Positions 51,241 through 62,189 of a stretch of DNA of 64,000 nucleotides are shown in pieces. Position 1 is the first letter of the stretch. Each line of letters starts with the position of its first letter. This DNA is from Papio anubis (lineage: Eukaryota > Chordata > Mammalia > Primates > Cercopithecidae). The notes beneath the pieces were generated by a model, which was not told where the DNA came from, ran no database searches, and saw only the letters and a program-made list of their open reading frames with translations. Both the position numbers and the translations under genes were made by a program. The DNA lies in the NCBI RefSeq assembly GCF_008728515.1, contig NC_044977.1, positions 190,205,987 through 190,269,986 of the forward strand, in the 5' to 3' direction.

Positions 51241-52493
51241 CACTGGAACCGTGGCAAGAAGACCCCACAGACTGGCATTCTGGACATGGTTGCAGGTGAG
51301 AGGAGGGCTGCAGCTTGAGGGTCGCGGTGGCCGGAAAGGACCTGGGGATGTGAAACGCTGTCATCGAGGGCTGGCGTGCACACAGGAGGTTGATGGGGGT
51401 GTGGCTGCAGGCTGAGTATCATTGGCTGCAGAGAGGTTGGCGGGTTGAGAGTGTGGTCATGGAGCTCAGTGGCCTCAATGACACTCGATGCTCCTGAGGG
51501 TGGCAAAGCCTCAGCAGGGTTGGCTGTAAGCAAAGCAGGGCCCTTCGGCGAATTTCAGCTGTTGCACAGAGTGGCAGTGAGATGATGACAACTTCACCCA
51601 CGTGGGAATCCTCTGAGGTCACCTGAGAAGGAATCTCGTGGATGAGAGCTTGGCTGGGGATGCAAAAGGCCCTGAGACAAGCTTACCACTTGATGGCCCC
51701 AGGGAGAGATTCCAAAAAAGTTTGCAAAAGAAGAAAATGCATCATCCTTTAAAGAGGCGATGTAATTGGCCTCCAAGCTGAAATATGTGAGTTTCCCAAA
51801 CCCATGATTCTCCAAGGAAGAACTGAAATCTGGGTATGAAAACTACTCAGCCTCTTGGTGGAGGGGTGCCTGGCAGAAGCTTGGATCTGTTCCAGCTGGG
51901 CCCTGCTCCCGGAAGAGCAGGCTTGCAGAACTGGCCTGGGCCAGTTCATTGAACTGAGTTTCCCCTGTGTGTCACTGACTGGCCCAAAGAAGACATAAGA
52001 GGGAAGCTTCCCAGGGAGATTGCTTTCCAAAGTCATCATTTCCAATTCAAGGCATTTCTGGGAAAAGTTCCCATTGCCCTGAATGCTAGGTTCTACCAGG
52101 TACACAGGTTGTCCAGAATCCTGAGGGGTAGTATCTAATTCTAGTCTCTTTCAGCCAAGTGTACCAGGGTCGGCTGCTACCCTTGTCCCTTGGGCAGGAA
52201 AGAAATGTCAGTATCGCTTAGGAAGTTTCAGCAACTCTCAAGGTTATCAAATGGTCTCTTCTTTGGATTCACCTGTCATTCCGAAGACTGGATTTTCATT
52301 TCTGCAGTGGGCAAGGTGGTGTCCGAGCCCCTTGGTAGCCCATCTCCAGAGACCCCTAAGCACAACAGGCCTTCCGGATTAGTAGAACGTCTGCTTCAAA
52401 GGGCTTAGCCAGAGCCTGCACAGGCCATTTTTTCAACCTTGCAGGAGTATTAAGCTCCCCATCCAATCATAGGAATGTCCATGACCAGGAAAT

Positions 52494-53309
52494 AGTTCTC
52501 TGAAGGCCGACTCCATAGTCTTTCAAATTTCCATGACAGCCAGCGTGGCGAAGAAATCTTGCAAAGGCTGTTGCTGGAATAATCCATCCTACAGGACTGG
52601 AATCAAAGGACACACGCAGGCCAGCCACAGAGTCAAAAGAAAAAAAAACAGAAAGATCCCTGGATTCAGCGATGGATGAAAACTGCCAGGAAAAAGGCTT
52701 CCCAGCTACTGTGAGACCTCAGCCCCAGATCCCCAGCCCTGCAAGGAAGCACATCCTTCACGATGGCCCGCAATCCCAGCGTCTACGGCACACAGATGGT
52801 GGAAGGGAAGGCTCTGCATTGTGTGAGCAACTACTTGTGAGAAGCGGCTCCTGGCGATGTTTAGACTGGGGCCGGGAGGACTGCCTGAGCATCATGAAGA
52901 CTGCTTCCACTTCTGAAGGGCTGTCTGGGGACAGGGGTGTCCACTTGCCCAGGGCCAGCGGGAATGTTACAGGGAGGCCTGCCCAGGGAAGGCTGGGCTG
53001 CACAGAGAGGGAGTGAGTTCATCATCACTGAGCACAACCAGTGGGCAAGGAGAGAGCAGAGAAGGTTCTTGAGGGGCCAGGCTAGATGGCTGCAGTCTGC
53101 CCTGAGTGGCGGCCAAGGGGTTCTGCTGCCCCCAGAGTGCTGAGAGTTTGGGCTCTGGCTGGGCCCCACCCTGGGGAGGTGCTCACCATCCTTCAGGCCA
53201 AGTGAGGGGGTGGGTGCCTGCCAGAGAGGTGGCACACCTCAGATGACTGGAGCAGGAGGTGGGGCATCCACACGTCCACCCAGGCTTTCAGCTCCTAGTT
53301 ACTCAGTAA
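52494..53309. other. Unique sequence downstream of the duplication
   Basis: About 815 bp of non-repetitive DNA. Frames of 114 codons (+, 52672-53016) and 124 codons (-, 52861-53235) overlap on opposite strands and show no domain. No gene is called. Confidence 0.45.
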
Positions 53310-53397
53310 AGATTTTGAGGCCTGGAGAGCGGGGGAGTGGCTTGTTCACAGGCACAGATCGCAAGTGAGGCAGAGCAGGAGCCACACATCAGGCTTT
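53310..53397 (-). repeat. Probable MIR fragment
   Basis: An antisense MIR-like arrangement: GATTTTGAGGCCTGGAGAGC, then GTGGCTTGTTCACAGGCACA, then GCAAGTGAGGCAGAGCAGGA. Confidence 0.45.
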
Positions 53398-53402
53398 CTA
53401 AC

Positions 53403-53866
53403 TGTGAGGGTCAATTTTAGGTGTCAACCTGAGTAAGCCACAGGGTACCCTGATGACACACCGTTCCCAGGTGTGTCTCTGAGGGCGTTTCCCGATGACG
53501 TTCACATTTGGAATGGTGGACTCAGCACAGCAGCTCCGCTCCCCAGCCAGGGCAGGCACCATCCAATCCACTGAGGACCTGATTGAACAAAAAGGCAGAG
53601 GAAGGAGGAACTGCCCCGCGTCTTCCTGCCTCACTGCTGGAGCTGGGACATCTCATCTCCTGCCTTTGCACTAGGACTTATATCATCAGTTCCCCTGGTT
53701 CTCAGGACTTGGGCCTTGGATGGAATTACACCACCAGTTTCCCTGGGTCTCCAGCTTACAGAACCTGAGATCGCTCAGCCTCTGCAATTGCAAGAGCCAA
53801 TTCCCATCTATCCGTCATCCCATCATCTCTTGTTGGTTCTTTTTCTCTGGAGAACAGACTAATACA
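53403..53866 (+). mobile_element. MLT2-type ERVL LTR
   Basis: A 464-bp LTR in sense orientation: TGTGAGGGTCAATTTTAGGT at the start and a CTGGAGAACAGACTAATACA end, with TCCAATCCACTGAGGACCTG in the middle. CTAAC before and CGAAC after the element are consistent with a decayed 5-bp target-site duplication. The family name is from memory. Confidence 0.75.
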
Positions 53867-54429
53867 CGAACCTGTCCTCTCCCTCCAAATGCAACTGGAA
53901 TCTCTACTCCCCTTTACAAAGCTTCTCTGCTAAAAGATCTCTCACGCCATGGTGGGAAAGGGAGCCTCACACCCATAGCCTCCACCCCAGGAGGAAAACA
54001 GGGCCCTAAAACACCGGCAGGCCTCCTTTGATGAAGTCCATGCGGGTTTTGCTCCTTCTGCTACTTTGAACTCTGAACCCCACCCCCTCAGACCTAATGA
54101 TTTCATGGCAAATCATTTGTAACACCTGCTTTAGTCTCCTGAAGAAAAACTTCACAGATAATATCATCAAACCTCGCAGGGAATTTAAAAATAAAACCTT
54201 CTATCTGTAATATTAACTCGAAGTCAAAGATAACATGTAATAAAAGAATTCGCTTCCATGTGGAATGTTTGGCCAAGACCTCACTGACAGACTGGAAGTC
54301 GCTTTCACTCACTCACAATGAGTAAAGGATGAATTTTTGTCCGTGTTTGACAGTTTGAAATCAGGGCTAAGTATGGCCTAGGGAAAAAAGATTCCCAAAG
54401 TGCTGAACAACTCTTGATAAAATCCCAAA
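53867..54429. other. Unique sequence upstream of a CpG island
   Basis: About 560 bp, AT-rich from 54100 onward, with no recognised element. Confidence 0.5.
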
Positions 54430-55100
54430 GAAAACAAAGCCCAGTCTTCCCACCGTGCGCGTTGCCAGGTGCGGTCCTGAACCGCGCGTCCACGTGGCTG
54501 CAGGTGGCAGCAGGAGGCTCCCCGCTGAGACCCTCGCGCATGGGGTCCGCACCACATCGGCCTCTGGAGGTCGCAGGGGACGCCTGGAAGTCGCGGAGGG
54601 CACGGGACGAGTCACTGTGCAGGACGTGGCAGCGCGGGAACGATCCGGAGCGCCCCAACGCTTCGCAGCCCCACCGGGTGGCGGGCGGACTCGCCTCCGC
54701 CCGGCCGCTACTCGGTGAACCGCACTAAGCGAACCTGGCGCTTTTTCAGGCGTGCAGGAGACAGAAGTTGTGACGGCTCCGCATGCACGCCGGCAAGTAT
54801 CCCCCGGGTCACCGAGCCAATGTGCCCGTGTCTCTTCTGGGGGACCCGGTTCTGACTTTCCCGGAATAAGGTACCGCGCGGCGCCTGCGAGCGGAGCCGG
54901 GCGAACCCCTCGCTCACCCTCCACGTCGGCCCGGGGCGCATTCTTCCGTGAGACCACAAGGGGGCGCTCCGAGCCCGGGCTCGGGACCCTTGCAGGCGCA
55001 GACTTAAAATGCTTGCAGGTGCGCGCGTGGTGCAAGCAGGCTGAGGGTGCCGGAAAGCATTCGTCCTTGGACTCGCATCGCGCCAGACTGTCTAATCTTT
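54430..55100. promoter_or_regulatory. CpG island with CTCF-like core
   Basis: About 670 bp, abruptly GC-rich with many CpG between AT-rich flanks. It has no TATA box that I can see. A CTCF core match lies at 54954-54967. A 222-codon minus-strand frame (54367-55035) spans nearly the whole island; a second plus-strand frame of 116 codons overlaps it. Such long frames are expected in GC-rich DNA because stop codons are AT-rich, and the predicted peptide is arginine/proline/alanine-rich with no domain. This is a candidate promoter for an unrecognised, possibly non-coding transcript. Confidence 0.65.
54954..54967 (+). promoter_or_regulatory. CTCF-like motif
   Basis: CCACAAGGGGGCGC matches 13 of 14 positions of the CTCF core (CCASYAGRKGGCRS). 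It is the best motif match I found in the window; binding itself is not shown. Confidence 0.55.
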
Positions 55101-55324
55101 GAGGGCACCGTCCTGTTTTCTACTATCCACTGTTAGCACTGAACAATTGTGTCAATTGCATTTCCAGTCCTCCCAAACAATGCGATTCTGATATATAAAC
55201 AGCAGTTTTAACGTTCTTCCGGAAACAGATCAACGGGAACAGGTAAAACAATTGGCCGGTACTTGCCTACCCCGTCCGCACCCACATCCACAGTTCTCTC
55301 TAGAACGATACTAACAAAAATAAT

Positions 55325-55525
55325 AATGCACGATAACAATTTTGGAGAACGTACCATGTGTCACTGTTGTGGGTAGTTTGTATGGATGCATTGATTTTAT
55401 CGTCACCAATAACACTATGAGGTGGGTGCTGTGTGATAAAAGTGTGGTGAGGACACTGAGCCACAGACAGCTGAGTAACTTGCCCAGGGTTGCATGGCTG
55501 GCAAGTAGCAGGACATCACTAAAGA
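55325..55525 (-). repeat. MIR SINE, nearly full length
   Basis: Antisense MIR: a CGTACCATGTGTCACTGTTG segment, CACTATGAGGTGGGTGCTGT, GTGAGGACACTGAGCCACAG, then CTGAGTAACTTGCCCAGGGT, in consensus order. Confidence 0.8.
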
Positions 55526-55621
55526 AGGTACAACATTCACAGCTTGCTGGAAGGGAGTCCCGCCTGCTGGAAGGAGGAGCTTTGGAATGACTTAGCCATC
55601 CTTTACTGTAAGAAAGAGGCA

Positions 55622-55828
55622 GGCCGGGCCCGGTGGCTCAGGCCTGTAATCCCAGCACTTTGGGAGGCCGAGGCGGACGGATCACGTGGCCAAGAGATCA
55701 AGATTATCCTGGCCAATATGTTGAAACCCGGTCTCTACTAAAAATACAAAAATTAGCTGGGCATGGTGGCTCGTGCCTGTAGTCCCAGCTACTTGGGAGG
55801 CTGAGGCAGGAGAATCGACTGGAATGGC
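55622..55828 (+). mobile_element. AluS/Y element lacking its 3' end
   Basis: A sense Alu from GGCCGGGCCCGGTGG through the left monomer, the linker and the start of the right monomer, stopping abruptly near 55828. The missing part is the 3' end with the poly(A), whereas Alus formed by retrotransposition are normally truncated at the 5' end. This implies a later deletion or rearrangement. Confidence 0.93.
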
Positions 55829-56089
55829 AAACCCAGGCTTGACCTTCGCCTCGACCCGAGAACAAGAGGGCCTGTAGCACGGGAGGCCGCAGGTCCTGCC
55901 ACAGGCCTGGCCCCAGCCTCTACCAATACTTCTCTCATTAGTTTCTGTATCTCTAGATTAGGAACTGGGCGGTTTGTGCTGAGTTGAACCTGGCAATAGA
56001 AGCTGCTTCCAGAAACGGCACTTACAGCCTGGAGCACCAGAGGTTCAAGAGCTGAGTGCACCTAGTCAAACCGTCTGCTCACTTTGTAG
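55829..56089. other. Unique sequence at the Alu truncation point
   Basis: About 260 bp beginning exactly at the Alu break. A 90-codon minus-strand frame (55789-56061) crosses into the Alu remnant, so it is not a preserved gene. Confidence 0.45.
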
Positions 56090-56170
56090 TTGGAAGCTGG
56101 GGGTCTCGATGGGAGTGAGGGGACTTGCCCAAGGTCACACAGTCCGTTAGAGACTTCTGACACCCGATCA
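56090..56170 (-). repeat. MIR core fragment
   Basis: An antisense GGACTTGCCCAAGGTCACAC block, the most conserved part of MIR. It is short. Confidence 0.5.
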
Positions 56171-56340
56171 GGGCCCCTAACTACAGAGCTTGGCGAACCC
56201 CTGAGCCTCATCACCGGGATTCAGGACCGTGTCAACCACAGATGCCCGGCATCCCCATCAGCCCCTAACTACAGAGCTTGGCGAACCCCTGAGCCTCATC
56301 ACTGGGATTCGGGACCGTGTCAACCACATGCCTGGCAGGG
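56171..56340 (+). repeat. 88-bp tandem duplication
   Basis: The segment from CCCCTAACTACAGAGCTTGG through CGTGTCAACCACA occurs at 56174 and again at 56262, a period of 88 bp, with only about three differences. The short CATGCCTGGC/ATGCCCGGC joint follows each unit. Confidence 0.9.
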
Positions 56341-59300
56341 CGGGACTGGGGAGGAGGTGGTTTTGCACACCCCAGCTTAAATCAACCGAGGCTCATACAA
56401 TCCACCTTCCCCCTGCCCAGCATGATTCGCCAAGGGCAAGTGCTCGCATCGGGACTACTAGGGTTGCGTGGGTTCAGGGATTCCTTCTTTAAGGCTGCTC
56501 TGACGCCAGTGTTTGTTCAATTCCACCTGGGTCTGCTGGAGGACTGTAGGGAAGGGAGGGAAGGGACGGGGGGTCAGCAGAAGGGGTTGACCCCTGTAAT
56601 CTCAACAACAAGGCTGGAGATGGAGTCAGGGCTGCAGATGGATTTGTGATGAGGGGTGTGTGGATTTGAAATAGGGACAGCTGCACCTTTCCCTGTGTCT
56701 CTGCTCAAATGTAGAGGCAGGAGCTGGGGCCGAGGTTATAGGCCCCTGATTTGGGAATATTCCACCCCAAACAGAAAGCATCCTTGAACTCCGAAGCCAG
56801 ACTGGCCACACCCTCAGCCTCACCTTGATCAAGTGGGGAACCCCATCTCTCATCTCTCACAGCCCTTCAAAGCCAAAATGTTGCTTATTGTTTTAAAAAA
56901 GAAAATCGGGTTAAAAAAAGCCAACTTTTTCTCTAGCTCCTTTTCTTGTTGGGATCCTCCCAGGTTTGGCTTCCTACAGAGGCCAGAGCAGGACTGTCAT
57001 TAGCCTGGCAAGGGTGGCAGGAGACACTGACAAATCGCCCCAGCATCAGGGAGTGAATCTGCTCTGGGGGTGTTTTGCGGAGGATTAGCATTGGTGCCTA
57101 TAAACAAAGCCCCTTCTCAGGTGGGCACCTGGAATCCCAAAGTAGAGAGAAATGGATCAGCCCCTGATCCCAAAAAAGCATCAGAAGCAGATTCTAATCT
57201 CTGTGTCCCGAGCCAAGAGAGGGCATGAAATCTGAAGCAGCAGTGACTCCTTCGCGGGTCGGTGATCCAAAGCAGCAAATCGTCCATGTGTGATCATAGC
57301 CCATGCATTGGTAGGGACTGAGTAGGCAGCTTTTCCTCTATCTTTTCTTATTTCTTCCATATGTCTGACCCTACTCCCACCGCCTCCCCCTGCCACCACC
57401 CTCCATTTACTGAGCAAGCTAAGGGAGTGTTCCCTAGCCCTGGGAAGAAGCCCACCACCTGACCCCTCATGAATTCCATCCAGAACTTTCCCCCTGGGTC
57501 TCACCTTTCTCACATGCCTGCCTCATCACTGCTGAGCCCGCCCAGCTGACTCAAGACCACAGACAAATTGGACTGTCTAGCCTTGATTTTACCTTAGATA
57601 AAATTAATTTATGTAGAATGGCATGCCAGCCATTAGAAAACTTCTAAATTAAGGAGCCAGTGCACCAGCACATTTGAGAGCTGCCTGAGATAAAGTGATG
57701 TATCCCAGATAACCTCAAAGGAGAAGTTGGCACGTGGCAGACAGGCACCCGGCACCTGCCGCTGGAGCACACGTGTCATCCCAGAGAGTGCAGCTGCACC
57801 GAGGTGACGCCCTGGCCCGGGAGGTGGAATGGTTCTCGCACTTTGGCAGGGGTGGGAGAGTCTTGAAAGTTCTGGTTTTCCACAGTTTGAGCTTTTTGTT
57901 TGTGGTTCTGCTTTCTCTATTTGAGTAGAGACACAGGTTTGGCAGAAGCATTACACTTAACGACATGCTCTTTCATCACAACGTGACTTTGTTTGATTCC
58001 CTTGTTTAAAGCTTTTGTTCTAATTGGCTGCTCTTCGAGGGAATTAGTTAGCATAGTGTCCCCTAAGCCACACGGTTAGAGCCTGAACAACGCTGAGCCC
58101 ATGTCTGAATTCCAAACTGGAACTGCAAACCAGGGACCGGGACATCTGTTGAAGTCACACCTGCAGGAATTATGCATCTATGTAAAGAAGACAGCTCTCT
58201 TGCCTGGGAAACCCCCATGAAGGAAAATCTTGGACAGACCCAAATGCGGGGCAGACCACTGGGGGCCACCAGGGTAAGTTGTGAAAGACGTTAACAGGCT
58301 CAAATAATTCATCTTAAAAGCAAGTGCCTTCCCCAGTGGATCTAGATTCCAGAAAGGTCAATCCAGTGACGTGCCGGCGACACCGTCCACCCCTCTGTTC
58401 ACAAACCCGCCAGTCCTGACATCCTCGTGCCAACCCCAGGATCTACACGAGCTGCTTCAGGGCAAGGGGCCAAGAGACTGTTGAGGTCTCAGCAGAGCGG
58501 CTGGTGATCCTGGTGTCCGGGCAGTGAGGGAGACAGGCTTGCACCCCTCCAAGTGCAGGCTTCTCCTGGCCCTGTCCCGAGAGCATCCCCAGGCACATGG
58601 CAGCCCTGCCCCTTCTGGGGTCTCCCAGGGGAGCAGGCCCAGCAGAAATGGGAAGGGGCTGGCCGGGTCCTCTAAGCAGAGGTGAGGGAGGCGCGGCCCC
58701 ACTTCCCACTGAGCAGCCTCCTAGCCTCGCCCTCGCCGTGGACAAGAGGGAGCCTGAGAGGAGGACGAGGGACGGCTCAAGGCTGCAGCATGAGTGTGGC
58801 TTGCCTGAGCTGTCCCGGTATTTAAACTATCCCGGGCGTGAGTCACTGCAGAGGGCAGTATCGGCCCTGGGAGGGGCGACTGTGGGCCACGCCGGTGTAG
58901 CGCTTGAGCACCCGGGTTGGCACTATAGGGACACACAGCTGGCATCCCTCAATGTAAGGGGTTTGCTTCAGCTGTGTTTAAAAGCTCAGGACACGCTTCT
59001 CCGTGCCCCCACCGCCGCCGCCGTGAGCCCACAACCAACCCCCGGCGATCAGGATCGATGTTGCCCTGCCCCACCTTAAGGAGACATGGACAAGGACCCC
59101 GAGAGAGTCATGGGGCAGGATTCAAGGGAGTTTCTTTGCTCCTGGAAGTATTGGCAGCTGCTTCTCCCTGTGGTTCTAGAAAACTCATGTATTCTTCTAT
59201 TTCTTTTTTATTTTAAACTTTTTATTTGGCTTTAAATTTACAGACAATTAACATGATTCACCTGTTGTTAGCATTTTGGAAAAAGCATTTATTTTAGATT

Positions 59301-60113
59301 CCAAGGAAAACTATAATTATGACCACTGTGTCCCCTTTAAAAACAGTATTTCTGATTTCCTTGCGATGCTGGGGTCTGTGCCATTACTGCTGCTCTGAGA
59401 GGTGCAGGCACACACATCTCTGGCTTGGGGACGGGCAGTCAAGGGGCCTATCTGGGTGTGCGGAGCTTCCCTATGCCCCTCACCTCTGTATTGCAGCCAC
59501 ACTTGTTGTTTTGTTCGTTGCCCTTCCTGTGTGGGGGACAACACTGTTTCTATTTGTGCGTCCCTGGGTACCTGGGAAGAGGTCACAGGAGTCGAGTTGA
59601 GGGGTGGGAGGCTTCCAAACCCCAGCTTCTCCTCCGAGATCTGTGAGCCCTCAACAAGGCCCGGCGCCGTCTCCCGGGCCGAGCTCCCACCGCCCCCACT
59701 GGCCCAGCGCTTCAATCTCCCTGTGCCAAGCAAGAGTGACATTTCACAACAACAGCGCCTCATGGTCACATTCCAATCATCTAGGGGCAAGCTTTTGAGA
59801 TCTGTGATGAAAGGAAGATATAGTGCAGTGCCATACATTGAAATACAGCAGGGTTGCCATGGTCAAGGCCTACAGCCTGAATCATGCCACATTCTTTCTT
59901 TCACTGCGGCACTGTATTCAGAGTCAGAAACAAAAGTGCTCCGTCCATTGGGGCCAACAGGGAGCTCAGGAGGGGTAGGTACCTGCTTGAGTGGCTCCAG
60001 TCATTGCTTCAAGCGCCCATCCCTTCACCCACCAGCCTTGCTCCCACCTGGAGAACACCTGCCCTCTTACAGCCCTGGTCCCTCCGCCTTCCCAAATCAG
60101 GTACTTTAACTTT
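56341..60113. other. Long unique stretch
   Basis: About 3.8 kb with no confident interspersed repeat, the longest such stretch here. It is mixed: 58560-59080 is CpG-containing and GC-rich, and 59200-59290 is AT-rich. The open frames with the longest span are 160 codons (58597-59079, +), 173 codons (59317-59838, -) and 235 codons (59402-60109, +). The last two overlap on opposite strands, and the peptides have no domain that I recognise. A plus-strand donor-like GGTAAGTT lies at 58272-58279. No gene is called, but this is where an unrecognised exon would be easiest to hide. Confidence 0.45.
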
Positions 60114-60393
60114 TTTTTTGTTTTTGAGACAGAGTCTCACTCTGTCACCCAGGCTGGAGTGCAGTGGCCCGATCTTGGCTCACTGCAGCCTCCCGTTCAA
60201 GCTGCATTCTGCCTCAGCCTCCTGAGTAGCTGGGATTACAGGTGTGCACCACCAGTGCAGGCCCAGCTAGGTTTTGGGTATTTCAGCATAGACGGGGTTT
60301 CTCCATGCTGCCGCATGGCCCCACCTCCCTGACTCGTGACATCCACCCCGGCCCTCCCTGTGTCCCGATTACTATCACGTATCACCTCAGCCA
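60114..60393 (-). mobile_element. Alu with a scrambled left-monomer half
   Basis: An antisense Alu. The right-monomer side (60114-60240) is close to consensus, but 60250-60393 is badly altered by many short indels. ACTTTAACTTTTT precedes it and recurs after it (near 60392-60405), so both ends are in place. Confidence 0.88.
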
Positions 60394-61129
60394 CTTTAAC
60401 TTTTTCCATTGAATTCGTATAGAATAAGAATATCCCTTCTTTTTCTCTTCTTCCGTTCCTCCTCCCATCCTACCCAGCCTGTGTCAGGCACTGTGCTGGG
60501 AGTGGTGGACAACACAGGGATGAATTCACATTAAAGGATGGTTATTTAAAGTACCTGCTGGGAACCAGAGACCCCTTGGGTACCTCACTGCAGCTGTCCA
60601 TCATTTCACCTCCACCAGCTATCTCAGCCTCACCACGTGACATTTGGAGGCAGATAATTCTTCATTGCAGGAGCTGTTCTATGCGTCATAGGAGGCACAA
60701 TGGCATCCCTGGCCTCTGCCCTCTAGATGCCAGCAGTATCCCCCGATCCAAAAGTAACAAACAGAATGTCTCTAGATATTGCCAAATGTCCCAGGAAGGA
60801 GAGGTTTATATTACAAGACATTACACATTAATTACATAGGTACTCACTTTATGGCTGGTTAAACTACCGATCTCGCCACAAAATGAACCCATGGCGTACC
60901 ACCACCGCACAGAAAACCGGCGGCCCAGGCCCGTTAACCAATTCCCCGTCACGCTGCAATGACAGAGCAGAGTCCAAGCTCAGCCTGTGGGCTCCATGCT
61001 ATCTGCATTGACCACTGGCCTCGTCCTCGGGTACACAACCCCCACGGACGGAAGTTCAGACTGACACAGAGCGGGGCTGGGAGAAGATGGGAGGAGTGAG
61101 GTTACCGACGGGATCTTCCTCGCGCTCAG
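60394..61129. other. Unique sequence
   Basis: About 735 bp. A short L2-like piece is possible at about 60483-60530 (GTCAGGCACTGTGCTGGGAG). Nothing else was recognised. Confidence 0.45.
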
Positions 61130-61375
61130 TCGTGCACGGTACTCACGCTTGTACCTTTGGGAGGCCGAGGCAGGTGGATCACGCAGGTCAGGAGATCGAG
61201 ACCACTCCTGGCTAACACCGCGGAAACCCCGCTTCTACTAAAAATGTAAAAATTAGCCGGGCGTGGTGGTATGTGCTGTAGTCCCAGCTACTGGGAGGTT
61301 GAGATGGGAGGAGAATGGCCTGACCCCGGAGGCTTGAGGCTGCAGCAATGCGAACGCCGCCTGTTCCAGCCCAGC
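61130..61375 (+). mobile_element. AluY-like element, damaged and without poly(A)
   Basis: A sense Alu with GGAGATCGAGACCACTCCTG and a TAAAAATTAGCCGGGCGTGG core. The first 40 bases and the last 60 bases are scrambled, and there is no A-tail; the element fades into unrelated sequence near 61375. Confidence 0.85.
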
Positions 61376-62189
61376 CAGGTTCTGTCCTGAGCTGCCCAGG
61401 CGTGAGGGAGAGGTAAAGAAAACCAATCGTCAGAGTGAGCAGGAGAATGTGGCTGGAGCGCAGGTTGGTAGGGTCTTCACTGAGACTTGGATATCTCGAA
61501 GAGCAACCTCTGAGTAGGAGCCACCACAGGCGGGAGGAGGGAGAGGCCCAGGTGGAGCCATGCTGTAGGAAGTGTGCTGTGGGGGGCGTCCAGCCTTCAC
61601 AGAGGACGCTCTCTGGCTCTCGTGCATGCCACGCCTCACCCCGCAAACGTGGCCATGCAGGATCTGGAGCACTTCCAGGCCGGGCAATGCGGGAGATCGG
61701 GCCGCAGGACCGGTTCTACATAGAGTTTTATTTTTCCTGGAGGCATTTTTCTTACAGAGAAGGCAGCACCCCGTCAGCCCCTTGTGAACAGCTGCCAGCC
61801 CCCAGAACAGCCGTTCTGTTCCACTAATGAGGGGAGAGGACATCTATTATTATTGAAAGGAAAAGCCTGATTTACCACCCGCAGGCCCTGTAACCTCAGG
61901 GCTCATTTTCCCCCAGCCCCCCGCCCCCCGGGAGAGAACCAGAAGAGTCAGGCCGCCCCAGGGGCTTCAGGATCCCCATGCTCACTCGGTGCCCCTGCCA
62001 GAAGCAATGTACTGGCCAGAACTGCACTGGAGGCCATGAGACCCAGCCTCACCTCGTGGCATCCTCCGCGAGCACCCTCCTGGCCAGCTGGCGCAGTGAG
62101 CCCCTGCTCACTCTGCTCCCTCAGGGGTGTACTCTCTGCCACACTGTCTCCCAGGCGCAAAAGATGGAGAATGCCTCGGGCTGCTAAGG
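61376..62189. other. Unique sequence
   Basis: About 810 bp. Frames of 130 codons (+, 61435-61827) and 137 and 144 codons (-) overlap the same region in several frames, which does not support a gene. A C-rich run lies near 61912-61930. Confidence 0.45.

Larger units (their letters stand above)
49051..52493 (+). repeat. Tandem duplication unit, copy B (about 3.4 kb)
   Basis: The second copy, from CAACGGTG at 49051 to CAGGAAAT at 52493, after which sequence is unique (ATAGTT... continues instead of the array). Compared with copy A, differences are mostly insertions or deletions of 1 to 10 bases with fewer substitutions. Examples are at about 49140-49160, 49835-49915 and 50335-50405. Confidence 0.95.

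Noticed and set aside
45924..51622. Frames of 100 to 155 codons within the duplicated units as possible paralogous genes
   Set aside because: The reading frames are not conserved between copy A and copy B because of numerous indels, which is not expected for functional coding sequence.
54367..55035. A 222-codon minus-strand open frame across the second CpG island
   Set aside because: An arginine/proline/alanine-rich peptide without a domain, explained by GC content; an overlapping plus-strand frame is also open. Kept only as part of the CpG island entry.
59402..60109. A 235-codon plus-strand open frame
   Set aside because: It is opposed by a 173-codon minus-strand frame and overlapped by other plus-strand frames in the same DNA. 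No domain was recognised and there is no promoter or splice context.
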